NCBI RefSeq assembly: GCF_029892845.1 | Contig: NZ_JARXVT010000003.1 | Span: 186,001-250,000, forward strand | DNA: 64,000 bases | Origin: Aurantimicrobium minutum | Lineage (GTDB): Bacteria; Actinomycetota; Actinomycetes; Actinomycetales; Microbacteriaceae | Reading direction: 5' to 3' | Shown: piece by piece, positions 36,416-45,478 of the stretch | How the letters are laid out: the number at the start of each line of letters is the position of its first letter | How positions within the stretch are numbered: position 1 is the first letter of the stretch | Notes under the pieces: generated by a model | The model's input: only the letters and a program-made list of their open reading frames with translations | Databases searched by the model: none | What the model was told of the DNA's origin: nothing | Position numbers and translations under genes: made by a program

Positions 36416-37669
36416 TTAAGCCGTGGCGGCTGCCTTGGTGCGCCAGCCGAGCGCGAGCACGGCGATAACAACAAAAAGCACGAGAGTAATGGTCCACACA
36501 TTCAGCAGCCCATAACCCACAGCCGCAAGCACGAGACCCGCCAATGCACCGCCACCCGCACCCGCCAGGCTCATCACAGTGTCTGAGAAGCCTTGAACTG
36601 TGGTTCGGTCTTGTGGAGCGACTGATTCGGTGAGTAAAGCACTAGAGGCGACCGTTGCGGCAGACCAACCCAGCCCAAGCAGAATGAGGGCAAATGTGAC
36701 CGCAGCTAGCGAGTCTGGTGCAGCAAAGTTGACCAACAACGAGGCAAGCAAGATTGCTTGTCCCAGCAGGATTACTGGCTTACGACCTATGCGGTCCGCC
36801 ATCCATCCAAAGACAGGTGACAGCGCATACATTCCGGCTGTGTGCAATGAAATCGTGAGGCCAATGAGAGGAATCACTACACCGTGCAAGGCAAGGTGAA
36901 CCGGCGTCATGGCCATGACTGCCACCATCGTGGCGTGGCTCATCGCAAGTGCAAAGACAGCAACGGCGGCAGCTGGGGTTTCGGCAAGGATGCGAACAGC
37001 AGCACCGAATCCTCGGCGCGGAGCGATCTGCACTCCTCCTTCAGCAGCTGCACGTTCACGAGCTAACAACAATGGGTCTGGACGAAGAGCTGTGAGGAAG
37101 AGTATCGCTGAGAAGAGTTGAGCAATGGCTGCAATAGCAAATGCTCCAGTCAGCGGGGGTAGTCCTAGTTCTTCGCCCAGCAGGTCCCCTGGGCCCACCA
37201 AGTTCGGACCAGCAACAACACCGATTGTTGTGGCCCAGACCACGAGCGAGAGATCCCGTGCACGCGTTTCTGGTTTTGCTAGGTCAGCAGCGGCGAAGCG
37301 GGTTTGTAGATTCACTGCACCACCTGCGCCGAGTGTGAGCATGCTCGCGAGCAATAGAGGCAGGTTGTTGAGGGAGGCAGCAACAATCACCATGATTGCT
37401 CCGACAAGACCGATAGCGCCGCCTGTTGCCAGGGCGTAGCGACGCCCCACGCGGCCTGCCAAGCGAGCAAGAGGAATAGCGAAGAGCGCTGTGCCCAGTG
37501 TGGACATGGTTGCGGAGAGTCCCGCAGAGGCAGGGGAACCGCCAACTTCAGCCGTCAGGAGAGAGCCAAGAGAGAACGCGGCACCCATGCCCAAGCCACC
37601 CAGGACCTGACCGGTTGCAAGGATGCGCAGAGAGCGCTTCTGAATAGCTCCGTAGTCGACTGTGGTCAC
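36416..37669 (-). CDS. major facilitator superfamily transporter
   Basis: A 417-residue polytopic protein with about twelve hydrophobic helices in two six-helix halves, separated by a cytosolic loop near residues 200-220 (LLARERAAAEGG). Motif A-like residues RLAGRVGRRYALATGG (about 68-83) and MADRIGRKPVILLG (about 290) mark the MFS. It resembles drug or multidrug efflux permeases. Start codon ATG 37669. Stands alone between ispG-linked small ORF and proS; substrate unknown. Confidence 0.87.
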   Translation of the reverse strand: MTTVDYGAIQKRSLRILATGQVLGGLGMGAAFSLGSLLTAEVGGSPASAGLSATMSTLGTALFAIPLARLAGRVGRRYALATGGAIGLVGAIMVIVAASLNNLPLLLASMLTLGAGGAVNLQTRFAAADLAKPETRARDLSLVVWATTIGVVAGPNLVGPGDLLGEELGLPPLTGAFAIAAIAQLFSAILFLTALRPDPLLLARERAAAEGGVQIAPRRGFGAAVRILAETPAAAVAVFALAMSHATMVAVMAMTPVHLALHGVVIPLIGLTISLHTAGMYALSPVFGWMADRIGRKPVILLGQAILLASLLVNFAAPDSLAAVTFALILLGLGWSAATVASSALLTESVAPQDRTTVQGFSDTVMSLAGAGGGALAGLVLAAVGYGLLNVWTITLVLFVVIAVLALGWRTKAAATA

Positions 37670-37694
37670 GTCTAGAGGCTATACCCCAGGGGGT

Positions 37695-37790
37695 TTATTT
37701 GAAGCGACTGAAAACCACAATTCCGATGCCAATGAGCACCAGGAAGAAAATAGCCGAAAAGATGAATGGCCCTGTGAAGATAGCTTCCAT
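37695..37790 (-). CDS. 31-residue single-helix membrane ORF coupled to ispG
   Basis: A short reading frame whose ATG overlaps the ispG stop codon by 1 base (TAATG), so ribosomes ending ispG can restart here. The product has one hydrophobic helix (about residues 8-27) and ends with SRFK, a classic small membrane protein layout. No family recognised. A function beside MEP-pathway membrane proteins would be a guess. Confidence 0.55.
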   Translation of the reverse strand: MEAIFTGPFIFSAIFFLVLIGIGIVVFSRFK

Positions 37791-38938
37791 TAGGGGGTGA
37801 TGACCTGAACGGTGCCCACTTCGCTGGCGGGCATCTCTACTGCCAAGCGGTTTGCTTCCTCGATCAGAGTTGCCACAATTTCGCTCTCAGGAACGGTCTT
37901 CACGACTTCACCCTTGACGAAGATCTGGCCCTTGCCGTTACCAGAGGCAACACCGAGGTCAGCATCACGTGCTTCACCAGGTCCGTTCACAACGCAACCC
38001 ATCACAGCAACGCGCAATGGAACGGTCATTCCTTCAAGACCTTCGGTCACATCATTAGCCAACTTGTATACGTCAACCTGCGCACGGCCACAGCTGGGGC
38101 ATGACACGATCTCAAGCTTGCGCTCACGGAGGTTGAGCGACTGCAGAATCTGCAAACCAACCTTGACCTCTTCAGCTGGTGGTGCAGAGAGGGAAACACG
38201 GATGGTGTCACCGATGCCCTCGCCCAGAAGAATTCCAAAGGCGGTAGCCGACTTGATAGTTCCCTGGAATGCAGGACCTGCTTCGGTTACACCCAGGTGA
38301 AGTGGCCAGTCACCGCGCTCAGCGAGCTGGCGGTAGGCCTTGACCATGACGATGGGGTCGTTGTGCTTGACCGAAATCTTGAAGTCGTGGAAGTCGTGTT
38401 CTTCAAACAAGCTTGCTTCCCAGACGGCGCTCTCTACAAGTGCCTCAGGAGTTGCCTTGCCGTACTTCTCTAGCAAACGTGGGTCAAGCGATCCCGCGTT
38501 CACCCCAATACGAATGCTGACGCCTGCTTCTTTGGCGCGGCGAGCAATCTCGCCGACCTGGTCATCAAACTTACGAATGTTGCCTGGGTTCACTCGAACT
38601 GCAGCACAGCCTGCATCAATCGCGGCATAAACATAGTTGGGCTGGAAGTGAATATCAGCGATAACCGGAATCTGGCTCTTCTTGGCAATGATCGGAAGGG
38701 CTTCGGCATCGTCACGGCTAGGGACAGCAACACGCACAATGTCACAACCGGATGCAGTCAACTCAGCAATCTGCTGCAGGGTGGCATTGATGTTGGTGGT
38801 GGGCGTGGTGCACATGGACTGCACACTGACCTGAGCGTCACCGCCGACCAGCACCTTGCCTACCTTGATCTGGCGCGATTTACGGCGAGGAGCAAGGACT
38901 TCAGGGGTCTTGGGCATTCCCAAATTCACGGCTGGCAC
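37790..38938 (-). CDS. ispG: 4-hydroxy-3-methylbut-2-en-1-yl diphosphate synthase (IspG/GcpE)
   Basis: Iron-sulfur enzyme of the non-mevalonate isoprenoid pathway. 382 residues with the TIM-barrel N-terminal domain ([13 protein letters not shown] at 38-50) and the C-terminal iron-sulfur domain. Cys residues of the 4Fe-4S cluster are in [11 protein letters not shown] and [12 protein letters not shown]. The start is a GTG (38938) or the nearby ATG at 38917. It is adjacent to the rseP-like protease and dxr, a common cluster of isoprenoid genes. Short downstream small ORF is coupled by TAATG. Confidence 0.96.
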   Translation of the reverse strand: MPAVNLGMPKTPEVLAPRRKSRQIKVGKVLVGGDAQVSVQSMCTTPTTNINATLQQIAELTASGCDIVRVAVPSRDDAEALPIIAKKSQIPVIADIHFQPNYVYAAIDAGCAAVRVNPGNIRKFDDQVGEIARRAKEAGVSIRIGVNAGSLDPRLLEKYGKATPEALVESAVWEASLFEEHDFHDFKISVKHNDPIVMVKAYRQLAERGDWPLHLGVTEAGPAFQGTIKSATAFGILLGEGIGDTIRVSLSAPPAEEVKVGLQILQSLNLRERKLEIVSCPSCGRAQVDVYKLANDVTEGLEGMTVPLRVAVMGCVVNGPGEARDADLGVASGNGKGQIFVKGEVVKTVPESEIVATLIEEANRLAVEMPASEVGTVQVITP

Positions 38939-38971
38939 GAGGTTTAGCTTACGCGTCTCTGCTGAAGATGT

Positions 38972-40300
38972 TTAGCCAAAAATGCTGACAGGTTTGAAGA
39001 TGTCTGCATACAGCAACAGTGCGCTCATCGAGCCCAGCAGAAGCACAACCAACAGGGTGAGTGGCATTAGCTTTGCTGTATCAAAGGGACCTGGGTCGGG
39101 ACGTCCTCGCCACTTTGCAATCTTGCGACGGGCACCCTCATAGAGGGCACCTGCAATGTGGCCGCCATCAAGCGGGAGCAGTGGCACCATGTTGAAGACA
39201 AAGAGTGCGATATTCAGCGATGCCAAGATGCCAATCAGAGTGGCACCCTTGGAAACGGGATCAACAAGGTTCGTGCTGGCTACTTCCCCAGCAACACGAC
39301 CCACACCCACAATTCCGATGGGTCCATTGACGTCACGCTTACCTTCACCAAATGCCACGTTCGACACATCCACCATGCGCTGAGGCAGGTGCAGGATCAT
39401 GTTGGTCACGCCCGAGATGTTCTCTCCCATGAGCGGGAACACCGCAGTAATGGGCTGTGAAGCAAGGGCGTAAGTAGGGGCAATGCCGATAAAGCCCACT
39501 TCTTGGTTGATGGGGTTGCCTGCAGCGTCGAGGATTGGCTTGCCTTCGGCATCAACCAGAGAACGCGTAGCAAGAACGGGTGTAATGGTCAGATTCTTTT
39601 CGACACCGTTTCTGTCAACCACGATGGAAAGAGGCTTTCCGGCTGAGGCACGAATAGCGTCGGTACCGTCATTCCAGTTCGAGACTTTCTCACCGTCAAT
39701 AGACACAATGGTGTCGCCTGCCAGCAGTCCTCCGGTTACACCTGGGCCTTCAACGGTGACATCACTGCAATCTGCGGGAACGCCCTCAAGCGTGACGCAT
39801 TGGGTGACCGATGCCACGGAAGTAGTGGGTTGGGGTTGGCCAATTCCCACAAGCAAGATGGCGAACAACACAAAAGCCAAAACCAAGTTCATGAATGGTC
39901 CGCCGACCATGATGATGATGCGCTTCCAGACGGGCAAGTTATAGAAAGCACGAGTTTTGTCGAGATCAACCATCGACTCATCGCTGGCCTGACGGGCATC
40001 TTGAACGAGCTTGCCGAAGAGACGGCGAACACGATTCTTCGATTCGGTTGGCTCATCTCCCGGAGGGAACATCCCTGCCATCGAGATGTAGCCGCCGAGC
40101 GGGATAGCTTTCACGCCGTACTCGGTTTCTCCCACTTTCTTAGAGAACAAGGTTGGACCAAAGCCGATCATGTATTGACCAACACGCACGCCGAAGATTT
40201 TTGCAGGCACCAAGTGCCCGATTTCGTGCAGACCAATAGAGACCGCGAGACCCACCACAAAGATAACGACGCCGAGTACGTAAAGCCAGAAAGTATCCAT
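38972..40300 (-). CDS. rseP: site-2 metalloprotease RseP/RasP (M50)
   Basis: Intramembrane zinc protease that cleaves anti-sigma or signal peptides in the membrane. 442 residues with the zinc motif HEIGH near residue 24, at the first helix, and the second metal region MVPLLPLDGGHIAGAL near 380. A PDZ-like domain sits between (about 175-260). I choose ATG 40300 over an upstream TTG, since the helix then begins the protein. Between ispG and dxr on the same strand, a usual arrangement with isoprenoid genes. Confidence 0.93.
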   Translation of the reverse strand: MDTFWLYVLGVVIFVVGLAVSIGLHEIGHLVPAKIFGVRVGQYMIGFGPTLFSKKVGETEYGVKAIPLGGYISMAGMFPPGDEPTESKNRVRRLFGKLVQDARQASDESMVDLDKTRAFYNLPVWKRIIIMVGGPFMNLVLAFVLFAILLVGIGQPQPTTSVASVTQCVTLEGVPADCSDVTVEGPGVTGGLLAGDTIVSIDGEKVSNWNDGTDAIRASAGKPLSIVVDRNGVEKNLTITPVLATRSLVDAEGKPILDAAGNPINQEVGFIGIAPTYALASQPITAVFPLMGENISGVTNMILHLPQRMVDVSNVAFGEGKRDVNGPIGIVGVGRVAGEVASTNLVDPVSKGATLIGILASLNIALFVFNMVPLLPLDGGHIAGALYEGARRKIAKWRGRPDPGPFDTAKLMPLTLLVVLLLGSMSALLLYADIFKPVSIFG

Positions 40301-40345
40301 TAGAAAAAGATTAACCTGACCGTCTGACAATCAACCGAGAAACGG

Positions 40346-41428
40346 TTAGCCACCAATAACTTCATCCGCACGTCGACGAGCCCAACTCTCAGCATCCAGG
40401 ACTGCTTCTCGTGAGAGTGCACCTGATGCCGGTGTGTGTTCGTCCACCACACGCTGAATCGTGGTGAGGATGTCGAGGTAGCCGATTTTGCCTGCATGGA
40501 ATGCCATCACGGCCTGTTCATTGGCCGCATTGAACACTGCCGGGAAGGTAGATCCCGCGGTACCAACCTGCTTTGCCAGCCATATGGCAGGGAAAGCTTC
40601 CTCATCGAGAGGTTCGAAAGTCCAACTCTGTGCCTTTGTCCAATCCAAAGGTTCCCCCACGCCCGCAACGCGGTGAGGCCAGTCCAAGCCCAACGAGATA
40701 GGAAGACGCATGTCAGGCGGTGACGCCTGAGCGATGGTGGAACCATCCACGAACTCCACCATCGAGTGTACGATGGACTGCGGGTGCACTGTCACATCAA
40801 TTCGATCGAATGGAATGTTGAACAACAAGTGAGCTTCGATGACTTCCAAGCCTTTATTGACCAGCGTTGAAGAATTTGTCGTGACTACGAGCCCCATGTC
40901 CCAGGTGGGGTGCGCGAGCGCTTCTTGTGGTGTGACATTCACGAGAGATTCACGGCTACGACCACGGAATGGTCCACCGGAGGCAGTCAGAACAAGCCTG
41001 CGCACTTCGGCATGGGTTCCAGAAAACAGGGCCTGTGCGATGGCAGAGTGCTCAGAGTCAACCGGCACAATCTGACCTGGCTTGGCCAGATCAGTGACCA
41101 ACGTACCGCCGACAATCAAGCTCTCTTTATTCGCCAAGGCGAGAGTTTTTCCTGTTTCTAGTGCAGCAAGAGTCGGGCCAAGTCCAACAGAGCCAGTAAT
41201 TCCGTTGAGTACAACGTCGGCGCCGACAGAGCGAACGAGTTGTTCTGCTTCAACATGTCCGATTGCAATATGGCTCACGCCGAACTCTGTTGCCTGCTCG
41301 TGCAGAACCTCGCGGTTACTTCCCACGGACAGACCGACAACCTCAAAACGATCACGGTTCTCGCGAATGACATCCAGCGCCTGGGTTCCGATGGAACCAG
41401 ACGAGCCAAGAATGAGAACGCGACGCAT
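40346..41428 (-). CDS. dxr: 1-deoxy-D-xylulose 5-phosphate reductoisomerase
   Basis: Second step of the non-mevalonate isoprenoid pathway, NADPH-dependent. About 360 residues. The NADPH motif [14 protein letters not shown] starts near residue 8; the substrate/metal site includes [12 protein letters not shown] near 147 and the Met/Gly-rich [17 protein letters not shown] near 205. I prefer ATG 41428 (MRRV) because GGAAAG lies 9 bases upstream; ATG 41437 has it at zero spacing. Divergent from gabT, with about 145 bases between the start codons. Confidence 0.95.
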   Translation of the reverse strand: MRRVLILGSSGSIGTQALDVIRENRDRFEVVGLSVGSNREVLHEQATEFGVSHIAIGHVEAEQLVRSVGADVVLNGITGSVGLGPTLAALETGKTLALANKESLIVGGTLVTDLAKPGQIVPVDSEHSAIAQALFSGTHAEVRRLVLTASGGPFRGRSRESLVNVTPQEALAHPTWDMGLVVTTNSSTLVNKGLEVIEAHLLFNIPFDRIDVTVHPQSIVHSMVEFVDGSTIAQASPPDMRLPISLGLDWPHRVAGVGEPLDWTKAQSWTFEPLDEEAFPAIWLAKQVGTAGSTFPAVFNAANEQAVMAFHAGKIGYLDILTTIQRVVDEHTPASGALSREAVLDAESWARRRADEVIGG

Positions 41429-41573
41429 AACAGCCATCTTTCCACTGTTCAGCTCTAGCTATGTCGTTCGGATGCGAACTAATATGGAGAGGATTGCTAA
41501 CTCTGCGAAAAATCACGAATTTTTCCTACCCAACACTCACTTTCCTCAGAGCCGAGGAAGTTAGGATTGCACT

Positions 41574-42917
41574 ATGTCAAACACCTCTGCCCCCGCATCA
41601 GTTGCAGTAACTCAGGAACGTAAGGTTGTCACCGCGATTCCTGGTCCCAAGTCACAGGAAATGCACAAACGACGCGCTGAGGTAGTTCCTCCCGGCGTTG
41701 GTGCAGCCCTCCCCGTCTACATCGAGAACGCCTACGGCTCCATCGTTCAGGATGTTGACGGCAACCAGTTCATCGACTTCGCAACCGGCATCGGCGTCAC
41801 CACCATTGGCCACGCCAACGATGCAGTTGTTGCTGCTGTTTCTGAAGCAGCTGCTCACTTCACCCACGTCTGCTTCACCGTGACCCCCTACGAGGGCTAT
41901 GTCAAGGTTGCTGAGCTTCTTGCCAAGCACACCCCCGGCAACCACGCCAAGCGCACCATGCTGTGCAACTCGGGTGCTGAGGCTGTAGAGAACGCTGTGA
42001 AGATTGCCCGAAAGTACACCCGCAAGAACGGTGTTGCTGTTCTGGATCACGCGTATCACGGTCGTACCAACCTGACCATGAGCATGAACTTCAAGAACGC
42101 TCCCTACGCAACAGGTTTCGGCCCCACTGCTCCCTCGATTTTCCGTGCACCAAGCTCTTACCCTTACCGCGACGGTCTGTCCGGCGCCGAGGCAGCCAAG
42201 CGCACCATCACGTACCTCGAGAAGATTGTCGGCGCAGAAGACCTCGCTGTTGTCTTCGCTGAGCCCATTCAGGGTGAAGGTGGATTCATCGTTCCTGCAG
42301 ATGGTTACCTTCCCGCCATCCAGGAATGGTGCACCAAGAACAACGTCGTCTTCGTAGCCGACGAAGTTCAAGCAGGTATGGCTCGTACCGGTGCTTACTT
42401 CGCGTCTGAAGGTTTTGGTTTCGTTCCTGACCTCGTTACCATCGCCAAGGGCGTCGGTGGCGGAATGCCTATCGCTGCCGTAACAGGTCGCGCCGAGATC
42501 ATGGACGCGTCTCACCCTGGTGGCCTTGGTGGCACCTTCGGTGGTAACCCTGTTTCCTGCGCTGCAGCAATTGCGATCTTCAGCGAAATCGAGAAGGACA
42601 ACCTGCTCGACGAAGCTAAGCGCGTGGAGAAGACCCTCGGTGGTGGCCTCAAGAAGCTGCAGGACAAGTACCCCATCATTGGTGAAGTACGCGGTAAGGG
42701 CGCCATGCTCGCTATTGAGCTGGTCCACCCCGGCACCAAGGATCCCTATGCAGAAGCAGTTACCAAGATTGTGGCCTTCGGTGCACAGCACGGTCTGCTC
42801 CTGCTCTCGGCTGGAACCTACGGAAACGTTCTGCGCTTCCTGCCTTCGGTCAAGACCAGCGATGCCCTCCTCGAAGACGCACTGAGCGTTCTTGACGAGG
42901 CATTTGCCACTCTCTAA
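41574..42917 (+). CDS. gabT: 4-aminobutyrate aminotransferase
   Basis: PLP-dependent class III aminotransferase that converts GABA and 2-oxoglutarate to succinic semialdehyde and glutamate. 447 residues. The Schiff-base Lys is in TIAKGVGGGMPIAAV near 290; the GxGLxxxxxG-type gly-rich N-term (DFATGIGVTTIGHA near 64) and the substrate Glu-pocket residues fit GabT. AGGA precedes the ATG. No gabD or GABA permease is adjacent; it stands between dxr and the asparaginase, followed by its own terminator. Confidence 0.92.
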   Translation: MSNTSAPASVAVTQERKVVTAIPGPKSQEMHKRRAEVVPPGVGAALPVYIENAYGSIVQDVDGNQFIDFATGIGVTTIGHANDAVVAAVSEAAAHFTHVCFTVTPYEGYVKVAELLAKHTPGNHAKRTMLCNSGAEAVENAVKIARKYTRKNGVAVLDHAYHGRTNLTMSMNFKNAPYATGFGPTAPSIFRAPSSYPYRDGLSGAEAAKRTITYLEKIVGAEDLAVVFAEPIQGEGGFIVPADGYLPAIQEWCTKNNVVFVADEVQAGMARTGAYFASEGFGFVPDLVTIAKGVGGGMPIAAVTGRAEIMDASHPGGLGGTFGGNPVSCAAAIAIFSEIEKDNLLDEAKRVEKTLGGGLKKLQDKYPIIGEVRGKGAMLAIELVHPGTKDPYAEAVTKIVAFGAQHGLLLLSAGTYGNVLRFLPSVKTSDALLEDALSVLDEAFATL

Positions 42918-42929
42918 CAAGTAGATTAT

Positions 42930-42970
42930 GAGGGGTCACCGCGTCTAACGCAGTGGCCCCTCTTTTCTTG
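42930..42970 (+). terminator. terminator after gabT
   Basis: GAGGGGTCACCGCG pairs with CGCAGTGGCCCCTC (two mismatches) around TCTAA and is followed by TTTTCTTG. It separates gabT from the asparaginase gene. Confidence 0.8.
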
Positions 42971-42987
42971 TAATCAAAGGACTGACC

Positions 42988-43977
42988 ATGCCCGGAACCG
43001 GTGAAGTAACAACCTCAGAGGAACTTGCTGTCCTCGTGCGCAACGACTTTATTGAGTCACGCCATGCAGGGAGCGTCGTTGTTGTAGACCCTGCTGGCAA
43101 GGTTCTGTTTAGCAAGGGTGATCCCACCGCATTGGTGTTCCCTCGCTCTGCCATGAAGCTCTTCCAAGCCATGGGTATCTTTTCAACTGGCCTGAAGCTC
43201 TCCCCCGAATTCACTGCCCTTGCAACCTCCAGCCACACTGGTTCGGCAGCACACGTGGAACTGGTCAAGGAACTCCTCGCCACGGAAGGCTTCACCGAAG
43301 CTGACCTCAGGTGCGCAACAGAGTGGCCCGTCAACAAGGACATGCTCAAGCAGGTTTACAAAGCAAATGGCGGGGCTTTACCGATTTATCACTGCTGTTC
43401 CGGAAAGCACGCAGCGATGCTGTTGGCCTGCAAGCACGAAGGATGGCCAACCGAGAATTATCTCGACCGTGACCACCCACTCCAGGTCCGCATTCTCGAG
43501 GCCGTCGAATACCTCACGGGGGAAACCATCACCTCAACCGCAGTTGATGGCTGTGGCGCTCCGGTTCACGCCATGCCCCTGGTTGCACTGGCTTCAGGTG
43601 TCGCCAAGATGCACGCGGCAGATGAGTCCACACCGATGGGCATCAAGAAATCAGCAGACACACTCTTTGAGTCCATGCTTGCCCACCCCTGGATTGTGGG
43701 AGATCACGGCGAACCTGATGTGATCATCATGGAGGAACTCGGCTTCACTGCAAAGTCAGGTTACGAAGGGGTTTTCATCGTCTCAACCCCAGATGGAACC
43801 ACTGTTGCCACCAAAATTCTGGATGGCAACCTCCGCGTTGCACCTATTGTTGCCCTGCAGGCATTGGTTCGCGCAGGTGCACTGGAACAGACCAGGCTTG
43901 ATGCTCTCATCCCTCGCCTTCACACTGAAGTTCAAGGTGGCGGCAAGGTTGTTGGACAGCTTCAGACCACGTTCTAG
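42988..43977 (+). CDS. asparaginase of PF06089 (Rhizobium etli-like) type
   Basis: A 329-residue enzyme of the second-type (not class I, not Ntn) asparaginase family first known from Rhizobium, which acts by a conserved Ser/Lys pair. The motifs ATSSHTGS (near 80) and CCSGKHAAML (about 137-146), holding the catalytic Ser and Lys, then DGCGAPVHAMPL (about 189-200) are all present. It hydrolyses asparagine to aspartate and ammonia. AAAGGA lies 6 bases before the start. Its stop is 3 bases from the convergent Tad gene. Alternative: hydrolase of other amides. Confidence 0.85.
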   Translation: MPGTGEVTTSEELAVLVRNDFIESRHAGSVVVVDPAGKVLFSKGDPTALVFPRSAMKLFQAMGIFSTGLKLSPEFTALATSSHTGSAAHVELVKELLATEGFTEADLRCATEWPVNKDMLKQVYKANGGALPIYHCCSGKHAAMLLACKHEGWPTENYLDRDHPLQVRILEAVEYLTGETITSTAVDGCGAPVHAMPLVALASGVAKMHAADESTPMGIKKSADTLFESMLAHPWIVGDHGEPDVIIMEELGFTAKSGYEGVFIVSTPDGTTVATKILDGNLRVAPIVALQALVRAGALEQTRLDALIPRLHTEVQGGGKVVGQLQTTF

Positions 43978-43980
43978 TCA

Positions 43981-44424
43981 CTAACCCAGCACCGTGCGTG
44001 CTGTGGAGGTCACGTCCAGCACCATGCCTTCAGGCATGAAGATGGACACCACTGGCGGATGCCACGTTTTCTGCAAGCTGACGGTGGCACTGCGGCCGTC
44101 ATTTGTGACGGCCGACACTACAGAAATACCTTTGCTCTCGGTTACGGGGATGAGCTGTAAATAGTTCTCGGTTTCTGAGCGAACAGCAGAGCTTGTCAAA
44201 GTAATGCTGGCGCGGCCGTTGATCACCTGTACGTCATCCAGATTGAATGCTTCAGCTGCGGCGAGCGCAGCTCCGTCAGCCACAGTAAACAGGCGTTTGC
44301 GCTCGATATACAGGCTTGTGGCTGCAACTGTGCCAAGAACGACAGCAAGCCCAATCAATCCAGCAAAGATAATCAGAATCAGGCTGGAGCCTTCCTCATC
44401 TTCTCGGATACGCCTTGCCCACAT
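43981..44424 (-). CDS. TadG-like pilus assembly protein
   Basis: A 147-residue protein with a single N-terminal helix (about residues 12-37) in the TadE/TadG pattern: acidic start EDEEGSSLILIIFAGL, a transmembrane segment, then YIERKRLFTVADGAALAAAEAF, which matches Rv3654c/TadG-like proteins. The C-terminal half faces outside. Last gene of the operon; its ATG overlaps the preceding stop by 1 base (TGATG), with GGAG 7 bases upstream. Confidence 0.8.
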   Translation of the reverse strand: MWARRIREDEEGSSLILIIFAGLIGLAVVLGTVAATSLYIERKRLFTVADGAALAAAEAFNLDDVQVINGRASITLTSSAVRSETENYLQLIPVTESKGISVVSAVTNDGRSATVSLQKTWHPPVVSIFMPEGMVLDVTSTARTVLG

Positions 44425-44867
44425 CAGCGCACTCCATGGAATCGTGAAACAACCTGGCTGGCTTGGGATGAGACGGGAACAACAGCAGCTTGATCAAGGT
44501 TGAGCACTGCAGGAACTAATGGCATCACAACCTTGACCCCCACGCCTATACTCACCAACGACTCAGGCTCAAGGCAGCTAGCAGAGCAGGTGATGGTGAC
44601 ATCTGCTTGTTTCGAGTCCAGGCCATAATCGGCGAGCGCAAAGTCGATTGCTTGTTGAGCACGCTTGACGGCGGTGCCTTGATCAGGGGATTCGACGTAG
44701 ACGCGTGCTGCCTGCCTAGCCGCACCCTCTGTCGCTAACGTCGCGCCTTGCACAGCACCGACTGCCACAACCAAATACACCAGAGGAATCAGGAGCAGCA
44801 TTCCGGCCGTGATGAACTCAAGCGAAGCTGAGCCATCTTCTTTAGTGAAGAACTTCGGAAGCCGCAT
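44424..44867 (-). CDS. TadE-like pseudopilin/pilus assembly protein (second copy)
   Basis: A 147-residue protein with the N-terminal TadE-like pattern KEDGSASLEFITAGMLLLIP and a following helix; the outer part has SCSASCLEPES with two Cys. Start at ATG 44867 is set by GGAGGTGA about 7 bases upstream (a GTG two codons earlier is too close). It overlaps the previous tadE end by 26 bases and the next gene by 1 base, so the three are coupled. The exact role (TadE or TadF) is not decided by the sequence. Confidence 0.78.
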   Translation of the reverse strand: MRLPKFFTKEDGSASLEFITAGMLLLIPLVYLVVAVGAVQGATLATEGAARQAARVYVESPDQGTAVKRAQQAIDFALADYGLDSKQADVTITCSASCLEPESLVSIGVGVKVVMPLVPAVLNLDQAAVVPVSSQASQVVSRFHGVR

Positions 44868-45255
44868 GACCACTCACCTCCATCGAAGCTGCAGGACCCC
44901 AGAGCCCAATCATGGGAAGTGGCGCTTTCACAGTGATCACCGTTGCGGGAGCACCCATCCATTGCTGGCTTGAAACAGCGATGTCTTGGGCATATTGATC
45001 CCCCACCGCAGTTGTGATGAGTTCTTTGGTGCGCTGGACACCTTCAGCAGGGGTGGAGTCGATCAGCGCACCCCACCTCGCTCCTTCTGAGGCTGCATCT
45101 TGAATGGTGTTGCGAACATGCAGAGCGAGGCCCAGTTGAAGCACACCCAGGGTCAGGAAGGTGAGCAAAATGCCCACAAAGACAAACTCGACCACAGCCG
45201 AGCCGCTCTCGTCATTGCGCACTCTCTCGAGCACGCGTCCTAACCCTGACTTCAT
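44842..45255 (-). CDS. tadE: TadE-family pilus assembly protein
   Basis: A 137-residue protein with the TadE domain: NDESGSAVVEFVFVGILLTF near residues 13-32, one transmembrane helix, then NTIQDAASEGARWGA. In Tad systems such minor pseudopilins are needed for pilus assembly. It begins 9 bases after the Flp-like gene and overlaps the next coding region. Processing by a prepilin peptidase would be expected, but none is in the window. Confidence 0.82.
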   Translation of the reverse strand: MKSGLGRVLERVRNDESGSAVVEFVFVGILLTFLTLGVLQLGLALHVRNTIQDAASEGARWGALIDSTPAEGVQRTKELITTAVGDQYAQDIAVSSQQWMGAPATVITVKAPLPMIGLWGPAASMEVSGHAASEVLH

Positions 45256-45263
45256 GATGTGTT

Positions 45264-45452
45264 CTAGAAACTCACAACGCGTGAGATGGCCTGATCAAAG
45301 ACGGTGCCCAGAGCTGGAGCGGCAATAGCCCAGATGGCAACAACGAGTCCAGCGGTCATCAGGGTAATCAGAACCCATCCCGGAACATCTCCACGCTCAT
45401 CGCTGAACTTGGACTGAATAGCTGAGCTGATTCGAGTAATCATGCTTTTCAT
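45264..45452 (-). CDS. Flp-like pilin candidate
   Basis: A 62-residue protein placed exactly where the Flp pilin is found. The first 20 residues are basic and acidic (KSMITRISSAIQSKFSDER), then Gly-Asp-Val and a single hydrophobic helix VLITLMTAGLVVAIWAIAA, followed by a short amphipathic tail. It has the overall Flp size and helix, but the usual Glu at position +5 after the cleavage Gly is not present (DVPGW), so processing is unsure. AAGGAG lies 10 bases upstream of the start. Confidence 0.65.
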   Translation of the reverse strand: MKSMITRISSAIQSKFSDERGDVPGWVLITLMTAGLVVAIWAIAAPALGTVFDQAISRVVSF

Positions 45453-45478
45453 TTCTGTATTTCTCCTTGAGTTGTGGA

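Noticed and set aside
41652-42920. A 422-codon open frame antisense to gabT
   Set aside because: It is a shadow of a highly biased codon pattern; the plus-strand frame carries all aminotransferase motifs, and the antisense protein has no recognisable domain or ribosome site.
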